From contig NZ_JAAZUI010000017.1 of the NCBI RefSeq assembly GCF_012524075.1, positions 1-64,000 of the forward strand: a stretch of DNA of 64,000 nt, given 5' to 3'. Positions 41,626-49,850 of the stretch are shown here, in pieces (position 1 is the stretch's first letter; each line of letters begins with the position of its first letter). The DNA comes from Lutibacter sp. B1 (GTDB lineage: Bacteria > Bacteroidota > Bacteroidia > Flavobacteriales > Flavobacteriaceae). The position numbers were made by a program, and so were the translations under genes. Below the pieces are notes generated by a model. That model did not search any database, was not told where the DNA came from, and saw only the letters and a program-made list of their open reading frames with translations.

Positions 41626-41779
41626 TTTTATATCTTTTTGAAAATATATAGGTTTTCATTTTTTTAAATTGAATTTAGTAGAACTCATAATTAATCTTAA
41701 TAGATTTAATTTATAACTTGCTTAATTTACTAGATAGACTCTCAATTTTTTTAGTTTATATTTTACCTTAAAAACGGAT

Positions 41780-42217
41780 TTATATCAATTTTTTTTGATC
41801 TTTCTTTTTTATTCTATTTTCTACTACTTCAAAAATTTGCTTTTTAAGACGTTTATATTTTTTAAAATAATTATAAACTTCATTATCTAAGTTTTTATGA
41901 GTTTTTAAATAGTTTATGTTGCTGGTTACACTATTTGTTTCAATTAAATTAGCTAAAATAGTTTCGTGTTTATTTATTAGTTCATGTAGAGTTTTACCTA
42001 TTTTTTTGTATTCATCCAATTTTTTTAAAAAAATAGTTGTTTTTTTAGTTAAACCGGCATCTAAACAATCAATATAATTAGAACTTAATAAATTATTTAA
42101 AAAACGTATTTCATCACTAATAAAATCAATTTCTGATATCCACTCCATTGATTCGTGATGGATTTCATCAATACTTTTATCTCTGTTATGCCAATCTTTT
42201 TTTATTTTAGATTTCAT
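41780..42217 (-). CDS. Hypothetical helical (coiled-coil) protein
   Basis: 145 residues, no signal or membrane helix, almost entirely helical with heptad-like spacing (IDFISDEIRFLNNLLSS, IFLKKLDEYKKIGKTLHELI, YFKKYKRLKKQIFEVVE). Lys-rich C-terminus (NRIKKKDQKKLI). No family recognised. It lies 39 bases downstream of the DUF302 gene in the same direction and is likely in the same operon, within a group of low-oxygen or redox-stress genes. Confidence 0.65.
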   Translation of the reverse strand: MKSKIKKDWHNRDKSIDEIHHESMEWISEIDFISDEIRFLNNLLSSNYIDCLDAGLTKKTTIFLKKLDEYKKIGKTLHELINKHETILANLIETNSVTSNINYLKTHKNLDNEVYNYFKKYKRLKKQIFEVVENRIKKKDQKKLI

Positions 42218-42256
42218 TGGATCATAATTAAGTTGTTTTATAAAAAAATACGAACA

Positions 42257-42643
42257 TTATAAATTATCAATAACTTTTTTTAACTTATTACTTACGTTAA
42301 TTGCAATAGTTGATAAAGATTTATTTTTAACTGCCTGCATAGATGCTATAGGATTAACAGCCGAAATTTCAATTTTTCCAAACTCTTTTTCTTGAACAAT
42401 CACATTACAAGGAAGCATTGTTCCAATTTTATCTTCGGCAGTTAAAGCTTTATAGGCAAATTGTGGGTTGCAAGCTCCTAAAATTGTGTAGTTATAAAAA
42501 TCTACATCAAGTTTATTTTTAAATGTAGATTTTAAATCTATAGTTGTTAGTACTCCAAAGCCTTCACTTTTAAGGTCGTGAGTAACTTTTTCAATAGCTT
42601 CGTAAAATGTGATATTCTTTAGCGTTTTTGTGAAATAATACAT
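42257..42643 (-). CDS. DUF302 domain protein
   Basis: 128 residues, the whole protein being one DUF302 domain: YEAIEKVTHDLKSEGFGVLTTIDLKSTF, then YTILGACNPQFAYKALTAEDKIGTMLPCNVIVQE with the conserved ACNP and LPCNV motifs, and a final FGKIEISAVNPIASM. The two conserved Cys may bind a metal or be redox active. DUF302 proteins are usually linked with redox or low-oxygen genes in Bacteroidota. Function unknown. Confidence 0.88.
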   Translation of the reverse strand: MYYFTKTLKNITFYEAIEKVTHDLKSEGFGVLTTIDLKSTFKNKLDVDFYNYTILGACNPQFAYKALTAEDKIGTMLPCNVIVQEKEFGKIEISAVNPIASMQAVKNKSLSTIAINVSNKLKKVIDNL

Positions 42644-42680
42644 TTAAAATAGTTTTATAATGATTAAATATGATGTTTTA

Positions 42681-42823
42681 AAATAGAAACAGGGAAGCAA
42701 AAGCTTCCCTGTTTCCTTTTGAAGAGATTAAGTTTGATCTACAACTTTCAAACAATTTTTTATATTATTTCTAAATTAAAACAATACAAAAAACCATATT
42801 CACTTAGATTTTCCGTTTCATCT
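42681..42823 (-). ncRNA. Candidate structured ncRNA, tandem copy A
   Basis: Ends in a 13-pair perfect hairpin GAAACAGGGAAGC/GCTTCCCTGTTTC (42686-42715). An inverted repeat TTTGAAGAGAT / ATCTCTTCAAA (minus strand, 42830-42820 and 42728-42718) would close a stem around about 90 bases. A -7 element TAAATTTG is at 42834-42827. The unit is homologous to copy B 183 bases away. There is no convincing ORF. Orientation rests on the -7 element; the hairpin lacks a strong U-run on either side. Confidence 0.5.
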
Positions 42824-42864
42824 CTTCAAATTTAGTGTTACCTAATAAATAACACTTTTTAATT

Positions 42865-43003
42865 TAATAGAAACAGGAAGCCTTAACTTCCTGTTTCCTC
42901 TTTTAAAAAGATTAAGATTGCTCTATTACTTCAAATAATTTTTCTATCACTTTTATTTCTAAAATAATACTAAAATTACCTTTGATTTAACAATACCTAA
43001 ACT
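42865..43003 (-). ncRNA. Candidate structured ncRNA, tandem copy B
   Basis: Ends in an 11-pair hairpin GAAACAGGAAG/CTTCCTGTTTC (42870-42897). Closing arms CTTTTAAAAAG (minus strand 43012-43002) and CTTTTTAAAAG (42910-42900) differ completely from copy A yet stay complementary. A -7-like TACTTTTA is at 43014-43007. Both copies share AATTxTTTGAAxGT and CTTAATCT between the arms, and have nearly equal -7-to-hairpin lengths (145 and 149). Confidence 0.5.
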
Positions 43004-43152
43004 TTTTAAAAGTATCTGTATTATTAAAACTAACAATACAGATTTATGCTGAAGATATTTTTGAAATCTATTAAATCAATGAACTTTAAATTTGTAGAGT
43101 AAAATTATATGCTAATTATTGATTGTGAAATGATATGTCTCAGCTATGGATA

Positions 43153-43183
43153 TGATTGTTATCAGTTGATGTGATAACAATCA
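43153..43183. repeat. Perfect inverted repeat downstream of a membrane protein gene
   Basis: TGATTGTTATCA (43153-43164) and TGATAACAATCA (43172-43183) form 12-base arms around a 7-base loop, 44 bases past the stop of the gene at 43227-43616. No U-run follows on the minus strand, so this may be a regulator site or RNA-stabilising hairpin rather than a terminator. Confidence 0.5.
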
Positions 43184-43226
43184 ATATTAAAAAGGAAAGT
43201 TGCTTTTTTGTAACTAATTTTATTTT

Positions 43227-43616
43227 TTAATATAATACAATTTTATAAGCCATATTAAGTAAAAAAACACCTATTAAAAAAAGCAATAAATAAATAATTT
43301 GAACAAATTTCACATTAATATAGTTCAACCATTTAATTGTTTTTTTAGGAAATATAAATAGTGCTAAACCAATAATAAGTGAAACCCAACCAATAAGCGT
43401 AATAATTAGTATCCAACTGTTTTTCCAAACATTGTGAAGCAAAATGTTTAAAAGACCCAAAATAATTGCTAAAGAGGAAAAAATAATAACAAACTTTTGA
43501 TCGTATAAATCTTTCATAATTTGTACTATTCTTTTAGGATTTAAACTTAGTACAAAAAAGAAAATTATTAAGTACCATCCCCAAAATTTCGCTAAAAACG
43601 TAGAAGTATCTTCCAT
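43227..43616 (-). CDS. Hypothetical four-helix membrane protein
   Basis: 129 residues with four membrane helices (FWGWYLIIFFFVLSL, FVIIFSSLAIILGLLNILL, WILIITLIGWVSLIIGLALFIF, IIYLLLFLIGVFLLNMAYKI) and short basic loops (NPKRIVQIMKDLYDQK, FPKKTIKWLNY). No motif for transport or catalysis. It lies 13 bases after the universal stress protein gene in the same direction, so it is probably co-transcribed and under the same FNR-like control. Confidence 0.7.
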   Translation of the reverse strand: MEDTSTFLAKFWGWYLIIFFFVLSLNPKRIVQIMKDLYDQKFVIIFSSLAIILGLLNILLHNVWKNSWILIITLIGWVSLIIGLALFIFPKKTIKWLNYINVKFVQIIYLLLFLIGVFLLNMAYKIVLY

Positions 43617-43629
43617 AATTATAGTTTAA

Positions 43630-44469
43630 TTATTCATGCAATACTAAAAAAGGGATATCTGTATGATAGCTAATTTCTTCAACAGTTGGTTTAAATAAAA
43701 TTCTTTGGAAAAGATTTAAGTTTTTAGCTACCATAATTATCATATTTACATTTCTGCTTTCTATAAAACATTGTATGCCATTTTCTACTTTTTTACTGGT
43801 TACTCTATGAAAACTGTGTTTTTCATCCATAAAATAAATATTTAAAAATTCTTTATTTTGAAGTTGAAAATCGGTTAATGTTTCGTCTTTTCTGGCTATA
43901 TGAAGTATTCTAATGGTTGAATTGTACATTTTACAGATATCTGTAATATCATTTAAAATTTTAGGTGGATAAAATATATTATAATCTGTTGGGAAAGCTA
44001 TTTCTGTTGGTGTAATAAATGAAGCATTTTCAGGAATAATTAAAACAGGGCATTTAACTTTGGTTATTAAATCGCCTGTATTACTACCTACAATAACTTC
44101 TTTTATACCAGACGCTCCTTTAGTTCCCATAACTATTAGATCTATATTTTTTTCTTCAATTTGTTCTTTTACCGATTCTATAAAAAAATTATAGTCTGAT
44201 ATTGTATAAAAATTATGATTAGGGTTTTGTGTTATATTTTTAATTCTTTTAACCAGTTTTTGTAACTCTGTTTTAGCTTGGTCCAAAATGGTTTTTTCAA
44301 TTACTTCATCTGATGGAACTAACGAAACTTCTGCATCAGCATAATAAGAAATTACGGTTACATGCAAAATGTAAAAATCGCAATCTATATTTTTAAAAAA
44401 ATTCAAAGCGTATTTTATTGCATTCCACGAATTTTTTGAAAAGTCTGTTGGAATTAAAATTGTTTTCAT
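43630..44469 (-). CDS. Tandem universal stress protein
   Basis: 279 residues made of two USP domains (1-145 and 150-279). The first keeps the ATP-binding motif (VMGTKGASGIKEVIVGSNTGDLI, near 116-138); the second lacks it (VAKNLNLFQRILFKPTVEEIS), so only one half should bind nucleotide. Cytoplasmic stress protein of the kind induced at low oxygen. Its promoter region has an FNR-like box centred about 41 bases before a predicted start site. Followed by a membrane-protein gene 13 bases on. Confidence 0.9.
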   Translation of the reverse strand: MKTILIPTDFSKNSWNAIKYALNFFKNIDCDFYILHVTVISYYADAEVSLVPSDEVIEKTILDQAKTELQKLVKRIKNITQNPNHNFYTISDYNFFIESVKEQIEEKNIDLIVMGTKGASGIKEVIVGSNTGDLITKVKCPVLIIPENASFITPTEIAFPTDYNIFYPPKILNDITDICKMYNSTIRILHIARKDETLTDFQLQNKEFLNIYFMDEKHSFHRVTSKKVENGIQCFIESRNVNMIIMVAKNLNLFQRILFKPTVEEISYHTDIPFLVLHE

Positions 44470-44494
44470 TTGATTTTCAGGTTTTTATTACTAT

Positions 44495-44538
44495 CGAATA
44501 TAGTGTGTATATATATTTTTTAAAATGATATATATCAA
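44495..44538 (-). promoter_or_regulatory. FNR-like box and -7 element of the usp operon
   Basis: Minus strand TTGATATATATCAT (44538-44525) matches the FNR consensus TTGATnnnnATCAA at nine of ten fixed positions. TATATTCG (44502-44495), one change from TAnnTTTG, lies 22 bases downstream. The predicted start near 44491 puts the box centre at about -41, the class II activator position. A response regulator fused to a Crp/FNR protein is encoded directly upstream. Confidence 0.65.
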
Positions 44539-44565
44539 TTGAGAGGTTTAAAATGACCTTTGTTT

Positions 44566-45621
44566 TTAGGTAACTTTTTTTAGCTTCTCAATATTAACAA
44601 TTTTAATATTTCTGCCATCAATATCAATAATTCCATCTTTTTTCAAATCGGAGAGAGTTCTAATAAAAGTTTCGGTAGCTATACCTGCTATACTAGCTAA
44701 ATCGCTTCGTGAAATTTGAATATTTTCTTTGGTTTGTTTTTGAATTTTTTCGGTGAATTGAAGTATGGTATCGGCAGTTTTTTTTCTTACCGAACTATAA
44801 GCCATTTGAATTAAATGCTCTTTAATTTCCGAAACATTATCAGATAAATAATCAATTAATTCAATAGTAATTTCGTGGTTTTTTTGTAAAATATGTTTAA
44901 ACTCTCTTTTGATGAGTCTTAAAACCTGAGTATTTTCTATAGCTGCTGCATGCTCAGAATGTGGTATATTTCGGATAAAGGAAGTGAAACCAAAAAAATC
45001 ATTTTCTTTATGTAAACCGGTTATCAATTCTTTACCATGTTCATCCATTTTATATGTTTTTACAACTCCTTTTTGAATTAAATAAACGTAATTGGAATTA
45101 TCGCCTTTACGATATATAATTTCACCTGTTTTAAATGAAAAAATTTCAACTTTTTCGGAAAAATATTTTTTTAAATGATCTAACGATTTTATTTGATTTT
45201 CAGGAGAATCATTGTTTTCAGCTTCTTCTTTCTCTAAATTATCTTTAAGAATTTCAATTTTAGCTAAACGACTTTCAATTGCGCTATATAATTCCGATTC
45301 GTCAAAAGGTTTGGTAATGTAATCATCAGCACCTAAATTCATACCTTTTCGAATATCTTTATGTTCTGTTTTTGCTGAAAGAAATATAAAAGGAATTTTT
45401 TTTGTAGTTTCTTCTTTAGACAATACTTGTAAAACCCCATAACCATTTAATTCAGGCATCATAATATCACAAATAATAATATCGGGTAAATGTTTTTTAG
45501 CTTCAATAACGCCAATTTTACCATTTGAAGCAGTAAAAACCTTATAATTTGCTAATTCTAAAAGTTCAGCAATATTTTCTCTTACTACTGTATCGTCTTC
45601 AATTAATAAAATTGTTTTCAT
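44566..45621 (-). CDS. Receiver-Crp/FNR fusion transcription regulator
   Basis: 351 residues. Residues 1-125 are a receiver domain (IEDD near 7-10, phospho-acceptor Asp52 in IIICDIMMPELNG, LSAKTEHKD, ITKPFDE). After a short linker, residues 150-270 form a cyclic-nucleotide-binding-type beta-roll (FKTGEIIYRKGDNSNYVYLIQKG) and 275-350 a Crp-type winged helix (ISRSDLASIAGIATETFIRTLSDLKKDGII). No N-terminal Cys cluster, so it cannot sense oxygen with an FeS cluster as FNR does; phosphorylation probably replaces that. Helix AGIATETFIRTLSDL resembles the FNR-type ETxSR recognition pattern. Overlaps the kinase gene by four bases. Confidence 0.93.
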   Translation of the reverse strand: MKTILLIEDDTVVRENIAELLELANYKVFTASNGKIGVIEAKKHLPDIIICDIMMPELNGYGVLQVLSKEETTKKIPFIFLSAKTEHKDIRKGMNLGADDYITKPFDESELYSAIESRLAKIEILKDNLEKEEAENNDSPENQIKSLDHLKKYFSEKVEIFSFKTGEIIYRKGDNSNYVYLIQKGVVKTYKMDEHGKELITGLHKENDFFGFTSFIRNIPHSEHAAAIENTQVLRLIKREFKHILQKNHEITIELIDYLSDNVSEIKEHLIQMAYSSVRKKTADTILQFTEKIQKQTKENIQISRSDLASIAGIATETFIRTLSDLKKDGIIDIDGRNIKIVNIEKLKKVT

Positions 45622-46862
45622 TGCTCGCTTTTTAAGGGTAATTCAATGGTAAAAACAGAACCTTTGTTTTCTTTACTTGTAAAACTTATTGAACCGCCAA
45701 TATTTTCTAAATGTGACTTTACAATATTAAGTCCAATACCGGTTCCTTGAGTATTTAATACGTTTTCAGCTCTAAAATATCGGTTAAATACAAATTTTTG
45801 ATCTTTTTCCGGTATTCCAATACCTTTATCAATAACTTTAAAAACGATGTTTTTATTTTTAGTATATAACTCTAAGTTAATATCGGTATTTTCGGGTGAA
45901 TATTTTATGGCATTGTGTATTAAATTAGAAAGTGCCAGTTCTAGTATTTTCTCATCCTGATGAAGTATGTAACTATCTGTATCTTTAGGAATAGTTATTC
46001 TTTGTCCGCTTTTTAAAAGCATGTTAGAATTGTAAACAACTTCATTTATAATTTTACTTAAATTAAAGGTTGTGTACTTGTAATTCAGTTTATTGGAATC
46101 TAATCGCTCAATCGATAAAAAATCGTTTAAAATATTGTTTAAATAAACAACTTTGTCGTTAATAGTTTTTATGTGTTTATCTCTTTTATCTTGTTGATCA
46201 CCAGATTGATATTTTTTTAATAAAAAAGTTGATGTTAAAATGCCACTGAGCGGTGTTTTAAATTCATGAGAAACAAGTGAAAGAAATTTTGTTTTAAGTT
46301 CATTAAGTTCAATTTCTTTTTTTAAGGCTACTTTTATCTTATTTTCGGCTTCAACTCTTTTTACAATTTCTTTTTTATAGTTGAAATTCAGTTCTTTTAA
46401 TTGTTTAATGGTGTTTTTTAATTCAAAGGTTCTCAATTGTATTTTTTTTTCAAGTTGAGAGTGTAACTGCTCTATTTTTTTTTCAGTTTCTTTTCTGGCA
46501 GAAATATCGGCTATTAAAGCAATAGCATAAGTTTTTTTATTAATACTGAAAGGATTTAAGCTTATTTGAGTAGGAAAAATCTTTTTAGTTTTTGTGATTC
46601 CAAAAAGGGTTAATCCATTTCTTTTTCTTCTTAATTTTTGATTGTTTAAAAAAAAGGTAAAATGTTTTTCATATTTTTCTTGGTATTTTTTTGGAATTAA
46701 AACGGTTAAATCTTTAAAATTCAATTCTCCCTTTTTATAACCAAACATTTTTTCGGCAGAAAAATTTGCAGCAACAATGGTATGTTTTTTATCAATAATA
46801 ATAGCACCTTCAGGAATGGCTTCAAAAAGCGTATCAAAAATATTTGAACTTTGATAAAACAT
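45618..46862 (-). CDS. PAS-domain sensor histidine kinase
   Basis: 414 residues, soluble. N-terminal PAS domain (FDTLFEAIPEGAIIIDKKHTIVAANFSAEKMFGY, about 8-120) of the kind that can hold haem or flavin, a coiled linker (KIEQLHSQLEKKIQLRTFELK...), HisKA with phospho-acceptor in LSLVSHEFKTPLSGIL, and HATPase with HNAIKYS, DKGIGIPEKDQ and GTGIGLNIV. Overlaps the regulator gene by four bases, so it is its partner. Probable low-oxygen or redox sensor by context (usp, DUF302, FNR-like box), which is inference. Confidence 0.93.
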   Translation of the reverse strand: MFYQSSNIFDTLFEAIPEGAIIIDKKHTIVAANFSAEKMFGYKKGELNFKDLTVLIPKKYQEKYEKHFTFFLNNQKLRRKRNGLTLFGITKTKKIFPTQISLNPFSINKKTYAIALIADISARKETEKKIEQLHSQLEKKIQLRTFELKNTIKQLKELNFNYKKEIVKRVEAENKIKVALKKEIELNELKTKFLSLVSHEFKTPLSGILTSTFLLKKYQSGDQQDKRDKHIKTINDKVVYLNNILNDFLSIERLDSNKLNYKYTTFNLSKIINEVVYNSNMLLKSGQRITIPKDTDSYILHQDEKILELALSNLIHNAIKYSPENTDINLELYTKNKNIVFKVIDKGIGIPEKDQKFVFNRYFRAENVLNTQGTGIGLNIVKSHLENIGGSISFTSKENKGSVFTIELPLKSEQ

Positions 46863-46933
46863 AAAAAACAGACTGAAATAGAGACATTTAAATTACTCAA
46901 AAATTATAAAGAACAAGTAAAAATATTTTTAAT

Positions 46934-47926
46934 TTAATTGTTTTCTTTCTTCCTTTCTTCTTTTTTCTTTTGTCTTTCAAGCTTTTTAAAATACTTTCTA
47001 AATAAAAAATTATGTTTTAAAGCTTCCAAATCTTCGTTTAAGCGTATACTGCCTTCTTTAATATTTTTAACAGTTTCATCAATATTATTTACTAAAGTAG
47101 AATCGTTTACCAAATAATTTAAAGTTCCTTCTCCATTTTTAATATCCAAAGCAATTGCATTATAATTGGCAATTACAGAATCAATATTTTTGCTGGAATT
47201 GTTAAGATTGTTAATTACAGATTTCATTTTATTTGCTGAAATAGAGTCGCTTAAAAAAACTGCGGCTAAACTTTCATCATAATTAATTGATTTAATGATA
47301 TTGTTCAATTCTTTTATAGTAGTTGAAATCTCTGCACTTGATTTATTTAAATTTAAAACAGTTTGTTTTAGGCTTAAAGCCAATTCATTATCAGTAATTA
47401 ACATTCCTAAAGTTCCTTGTCCTTGATTTATGGCTGTTGTAATTTTTAGCAAATCGGATGTTAATAATGCAGCATTTTCATTGGTTGTATTTAAAGTAGT
47501 AAGTATATCGTTAGTAGTAATTTTACTATAAGACATTATGGTATCTCCCGATACTAATAATTCTGATTCTCCTTTTGCAGGTATTATATTAATAATCATG
47601 CTTCCAACCAAACCATCGGAACCTATTGTAGCTACAGCATTCTTTTTTAGGTGTTTTAAAATTTTATCTTCTAAAACCATATCAACACAAATAGTAGTGT
47701 CGTTAATCATAACAATATTTTTTACAGTACCTACATTTATACCGGAATATCTAACATTATTACCTAATAATAAACCATTTACATTATTAAAAACAGCGCT
47801 TATTTTAAAGGTCTTTCCAAAAATATTTTGTTTGTTTCCAATAAAATATAAAGCTGTAATTAATAAAACGGTGCTTACAATAACAAATATTCCAAGGTAA
47901 AATTTTTGTAAATTAGAGTTTTTCAT
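46934..47926 (-). CDS. mlaD: MlaD-type MCE substrate-binding protein
   Basis: 330 residues from the ATG at 47926. One N-terminal membrane helix (FYLGIFVIVSTVLLITALYFI), then the MCE domain with KTFKISAVFNNVNGLLLGNNVRYSGINVGTV, its characteristic start, and GSMIINIIP. The C-terminal half is a coiled region (LNKSSAEISTTIKELNNII...) ending in a very basic tail (KKLERQKKKEERKKENN). MCE proteins form hexameric rings that pass phospholipids between membranes. Third gene of mlaE-mlaF-mlaD; seven bases after the mlaF stop. No MlaB or MlaC homologue follows. Confidence 0.9.
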   Translation of the reverse strand: MKNSNLQKFYLGIFVIVSTVLLITALYFIGNKQNIFGKTFKISAVFNNVNGLLLGNNVRYSGINVGTVKNIVMINDTTICVDMVLEDKILKHLKKNAVATIGSDGLVGSMIINIIPAKGESELLVSGDTIMSYSKITTNDILTTLNTTNENAALLTSDLLKITTAINQGQGTLGMLITDNELALSLKQTVLNLNKSSAEISTTIKELNNIIKSINYDESLAAVFLSDSISANKMKSVINNLNNSSKNIDSVIANYNAIALDIKNGEGTLNYLVNDSTLVNNIDETVKNIKEGSIRLNEDLEALKHNFLFRKYFKKLERQKKKEERKKENN

Positions 47927-47933
47927 AAGTTTA

Positions 47934-48674
47934 TTATTTAAAGAATGCTTGTATTCTTTTATCATTTGAAGAAGATAACTCTTTAAAAGTTCCTTCTTTA
48001 TAATTTATGCCGTCAATTAATAAAATCATTCTGTCCGAAATTACTCTGGCACAGTCAATATCATGTGTAATTACTAATGATGAAGTACCGTATTTAAGCT
48101 GAATTTCTTTCATTAGTTGAGTAATTTCTTTTGAAGTTATTGGGTCCAATCCGGTTGTTGGTTCATCATAAATAATAATTTTAGGTTTTAAAATAATGGC
48201 TCTTGCAAGCGCAACTCTTCTTTTCATTCCTCCGGAAAGTTCGTTAGGTATCAAATTTACTGTTTCCGGTAACCCAACACTTTCTAAAGCATCACTTACC
48301 AATGTTTCTTTCTCTTTAGCACTTAATTTTTTTTTGCGTAATGGAAATTCTAAATTTTCACGAACAGTCATAGAATCGTACAAGGCACTACCTTGAAAAA
48401 GAAACCCAATTTCAGTTCTCAAATTATCAAGGTCATTTCGTTCTAAGTTAACAATATTTTTGTTCATTATTTTAACAATACCGCTGTCTGGCTGCATTAA
48501 ACCTATCAAACATCTGATCATAACAGATTTTCCAGATCCGGATTTCCCCATGATAACTAAACTTTCACCTTTGTTCAATTGCATTGAGAAACCATTAAGC
48601 ACATGATTATTTATAAAGCTTTTTTTCAAATCTTTAATTTCAATAATTGGCGATATGTTTGTTGTTTTTTCCAT
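47934..48674 (-). CDS. mlaF: MlaF-type ABC transporter ATPase
   Basis: 246 residues. Walker A GKSGSGKS (near 38-45), Q-loop FLFQGSALYDSMTVRENLEFPL, signature ELSGGMKRRVALARAI, Walker B IIIYDEPTTGLDP and switch His in VITHD. The ELSGGMKRR form marks the Mla/Ttg2A branch that powers lipid transport with MlaE. Two bases after the mlaE stop, so tightly coupled. Confidence 0.95.
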   Translation of the reverse strand: MEKTTNISPIIEIKDLKKSFINNHVLNGFSMQLNKGESLVIMGKSGSGKSVMIRCLIGLMQPDSGIVKIMNKNIVNLERNDLDNLRTEIGFLFQGSALYDSMTVRENLEFPLRKKKLSAKEKETLVSDALESVGLPETVNLIPNELSGGMKRRVALARAIILKPKIIIYDEPTTGLDPITSKEITQLMKEIQLKYGTSSLVITHDIDCARVISDRMILLIDGINYKEGTFKELSSSNDKRIQAFFK

Positions 48675-48676
48675 TA

Positions 48677-49459
48677 TTAAATTTCAAATAAAATATCAGA
48701 AACAAATACAGCAATAAAATCAATTATAAAAAGGAGCATTGAGGTATATACTACTGCCGAATTTGAAGCTTCACCAACGCCAACAGTACCTTTTTCACAA
48801 TTATAACCTTTAAAGCACCCAACTAAACCAATAGCAAATCCAAAGAAAAAAGATTTTACAGTAGCAGGAATTATATCTGAAAAATGTAAAGCTTTAAAAA
48901 CCTTGATAAAATATAACTGAAAGGATACATCTCCTCTTAAATTTTCAACTAAAGCAGAACCGAATAAAGCGATGGCGTCTCCAAAAATAATGAGTAAAGG
49001 AAGCATTAAAGTAGCAGCTAAAATTCGGGTAACCACTAAATATTTAAAAGGATTAGTGCCGGATACTTCCATTGCATCAATTTGTTCGGTTACTCTCATT
49101 GAACCTAGTTCAGCGCCAATTCCTGAACTTATTTTGCCCGCACAAATCAGAGCAAAAATAACAGGCCCTAATTCTCTAATAATTGAAATACTAACCATTG
49201 ACGGCATCCACGATTCTGCACCAAATTTCATTAAAGTTGGTCTGGTTTGAAGTGAAAAAACCAAACCTAAAATAAAACCGGTTACACCAACTAAAATTAA
49301 AGATCGATTTCCCATAGTATAACACTGGCGCAAAAGTTCTTTAAACTCAAATGGTCTTGTAAAAAACTCTTTAAAAAATCTGCCGGCAAAATAAGCCAGT
49401 TCACCTATTTCAATAAAAAAGTTTTTAATCTTGTTATAAAATTGAAAGGGTTTCATCAC
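48677..49459 (-). CDS. mlaE: MlaE-type ABC transporter permease
   Basis: 260 residues with about six membrane segments. MlaE-family motifs: RSLILVGVTGFILGLVFSLQ, ISIIRELGPVIFALICAGKISSGIGAELGSMRVTEQIDAMEV (family signature), and FKGYNCEKGTVGVGEASNSAVV near the end. Forms the membrane core of the MlaFE complex that extracts or inserts phospholipids at the outer leaflet of the inner membrane. First gene of the operon; -7 element TATATTTG at 49507-49514. Confidence 0.95.
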   Translation of the reverse strand: MMKPFQFYNKIKNFFIEIGELAYFAGRFFKEFFTRPFEFKELLRQCYTMGNRSLILVGVTGFILGLVFSLQTRPTLMKFGAESWMPSMVSISIIRELGPVIFALICAGKISSGIGAELGSMRVTEQIDAMEVSGTNPFKYLVVTRILAATLMLPLLIIFGDAIALFGSALVENLRGDVSFQLYFIKVFKALHFSDIIPATVKSFFFGFAIGLVGCFKGYNCEKGTVGVGEASNSAVVYTSMLLFIIDFIAVFVSDILFEI

Positions 49460-49506
49460 TATAATTAATATGGAATTAAGCAGTTAAACCAATATAGCTT
49501 GCCTAT

Positions 49507-49514
49507 CAAATATA
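49507..49514 (-). promoter_or_regulatory. -7 element of the mlaEFD operon
   Basis: Minus-strand TATATTTG, a perfect TAnnTTTG match, 48-55 bases before the mlaE start. Confidence 0.55.
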
Positions 49515-49813
49515 GTGATTTTTATTGTTAAGCTAAAGAAAGTAAATCATTTAACGTAGTGTTAATTGAATAATTTTAAATAAATTTAATTGAAATTTTA
49601 GTTTAAAACTGTTTAAATATACGATTTCATATTTTTTAAGTTGAATTGATACTACTAACTTTTATATGTAATAATTGATACATTTCTCGATACTATAATA
49701 ACGTAAATTTAGTATAAATTATTATTAAAATACTGATTTACAGATTTTTGCAAAACGTATCGTTCAAGTTTTGTATTGATAGTTTGCAGAGGTGTTTTTT
49801 TAAACCTTTTATA

Positions 49814-49827
49814 TAGACTATAGTCTA
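49814..49827. promoter_or_regulatory. 14-bp perfect palindrome, candidate operator of the PqqD-type operon
   Basis: TAGACTATAGTCTA is an exact palindrome ending 23 bases before the start codon of the first gene of the operon, where a repressor would block transcription or a start site would lie. Confidence 0.45.
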
Positions 49828-49850
49828 ATATAAACATAAAATTAGTAGAA

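Larger units (their letters stand above)
49460..49850. other. Divergent intergenic interval
   Basis: About 390 bases between the leftward mla operon and the rightward PqqD-type operon. It holds the mla promoter (49507-49514) and the palindrome TAGACTATAGTCTA at 49814-49827. The middle is AT-rich, and I see no gene in it. Confidence 0.6.

Noticed and set aside
42681-43014. Tandem microprotein genes in the repeated units
   Set aside because: Aligned frames end similarly (VVDQT and VIEQS before TAA) but lack a usable start codon and are interrupted close upstream; conserved RNA pairing explains the data better.
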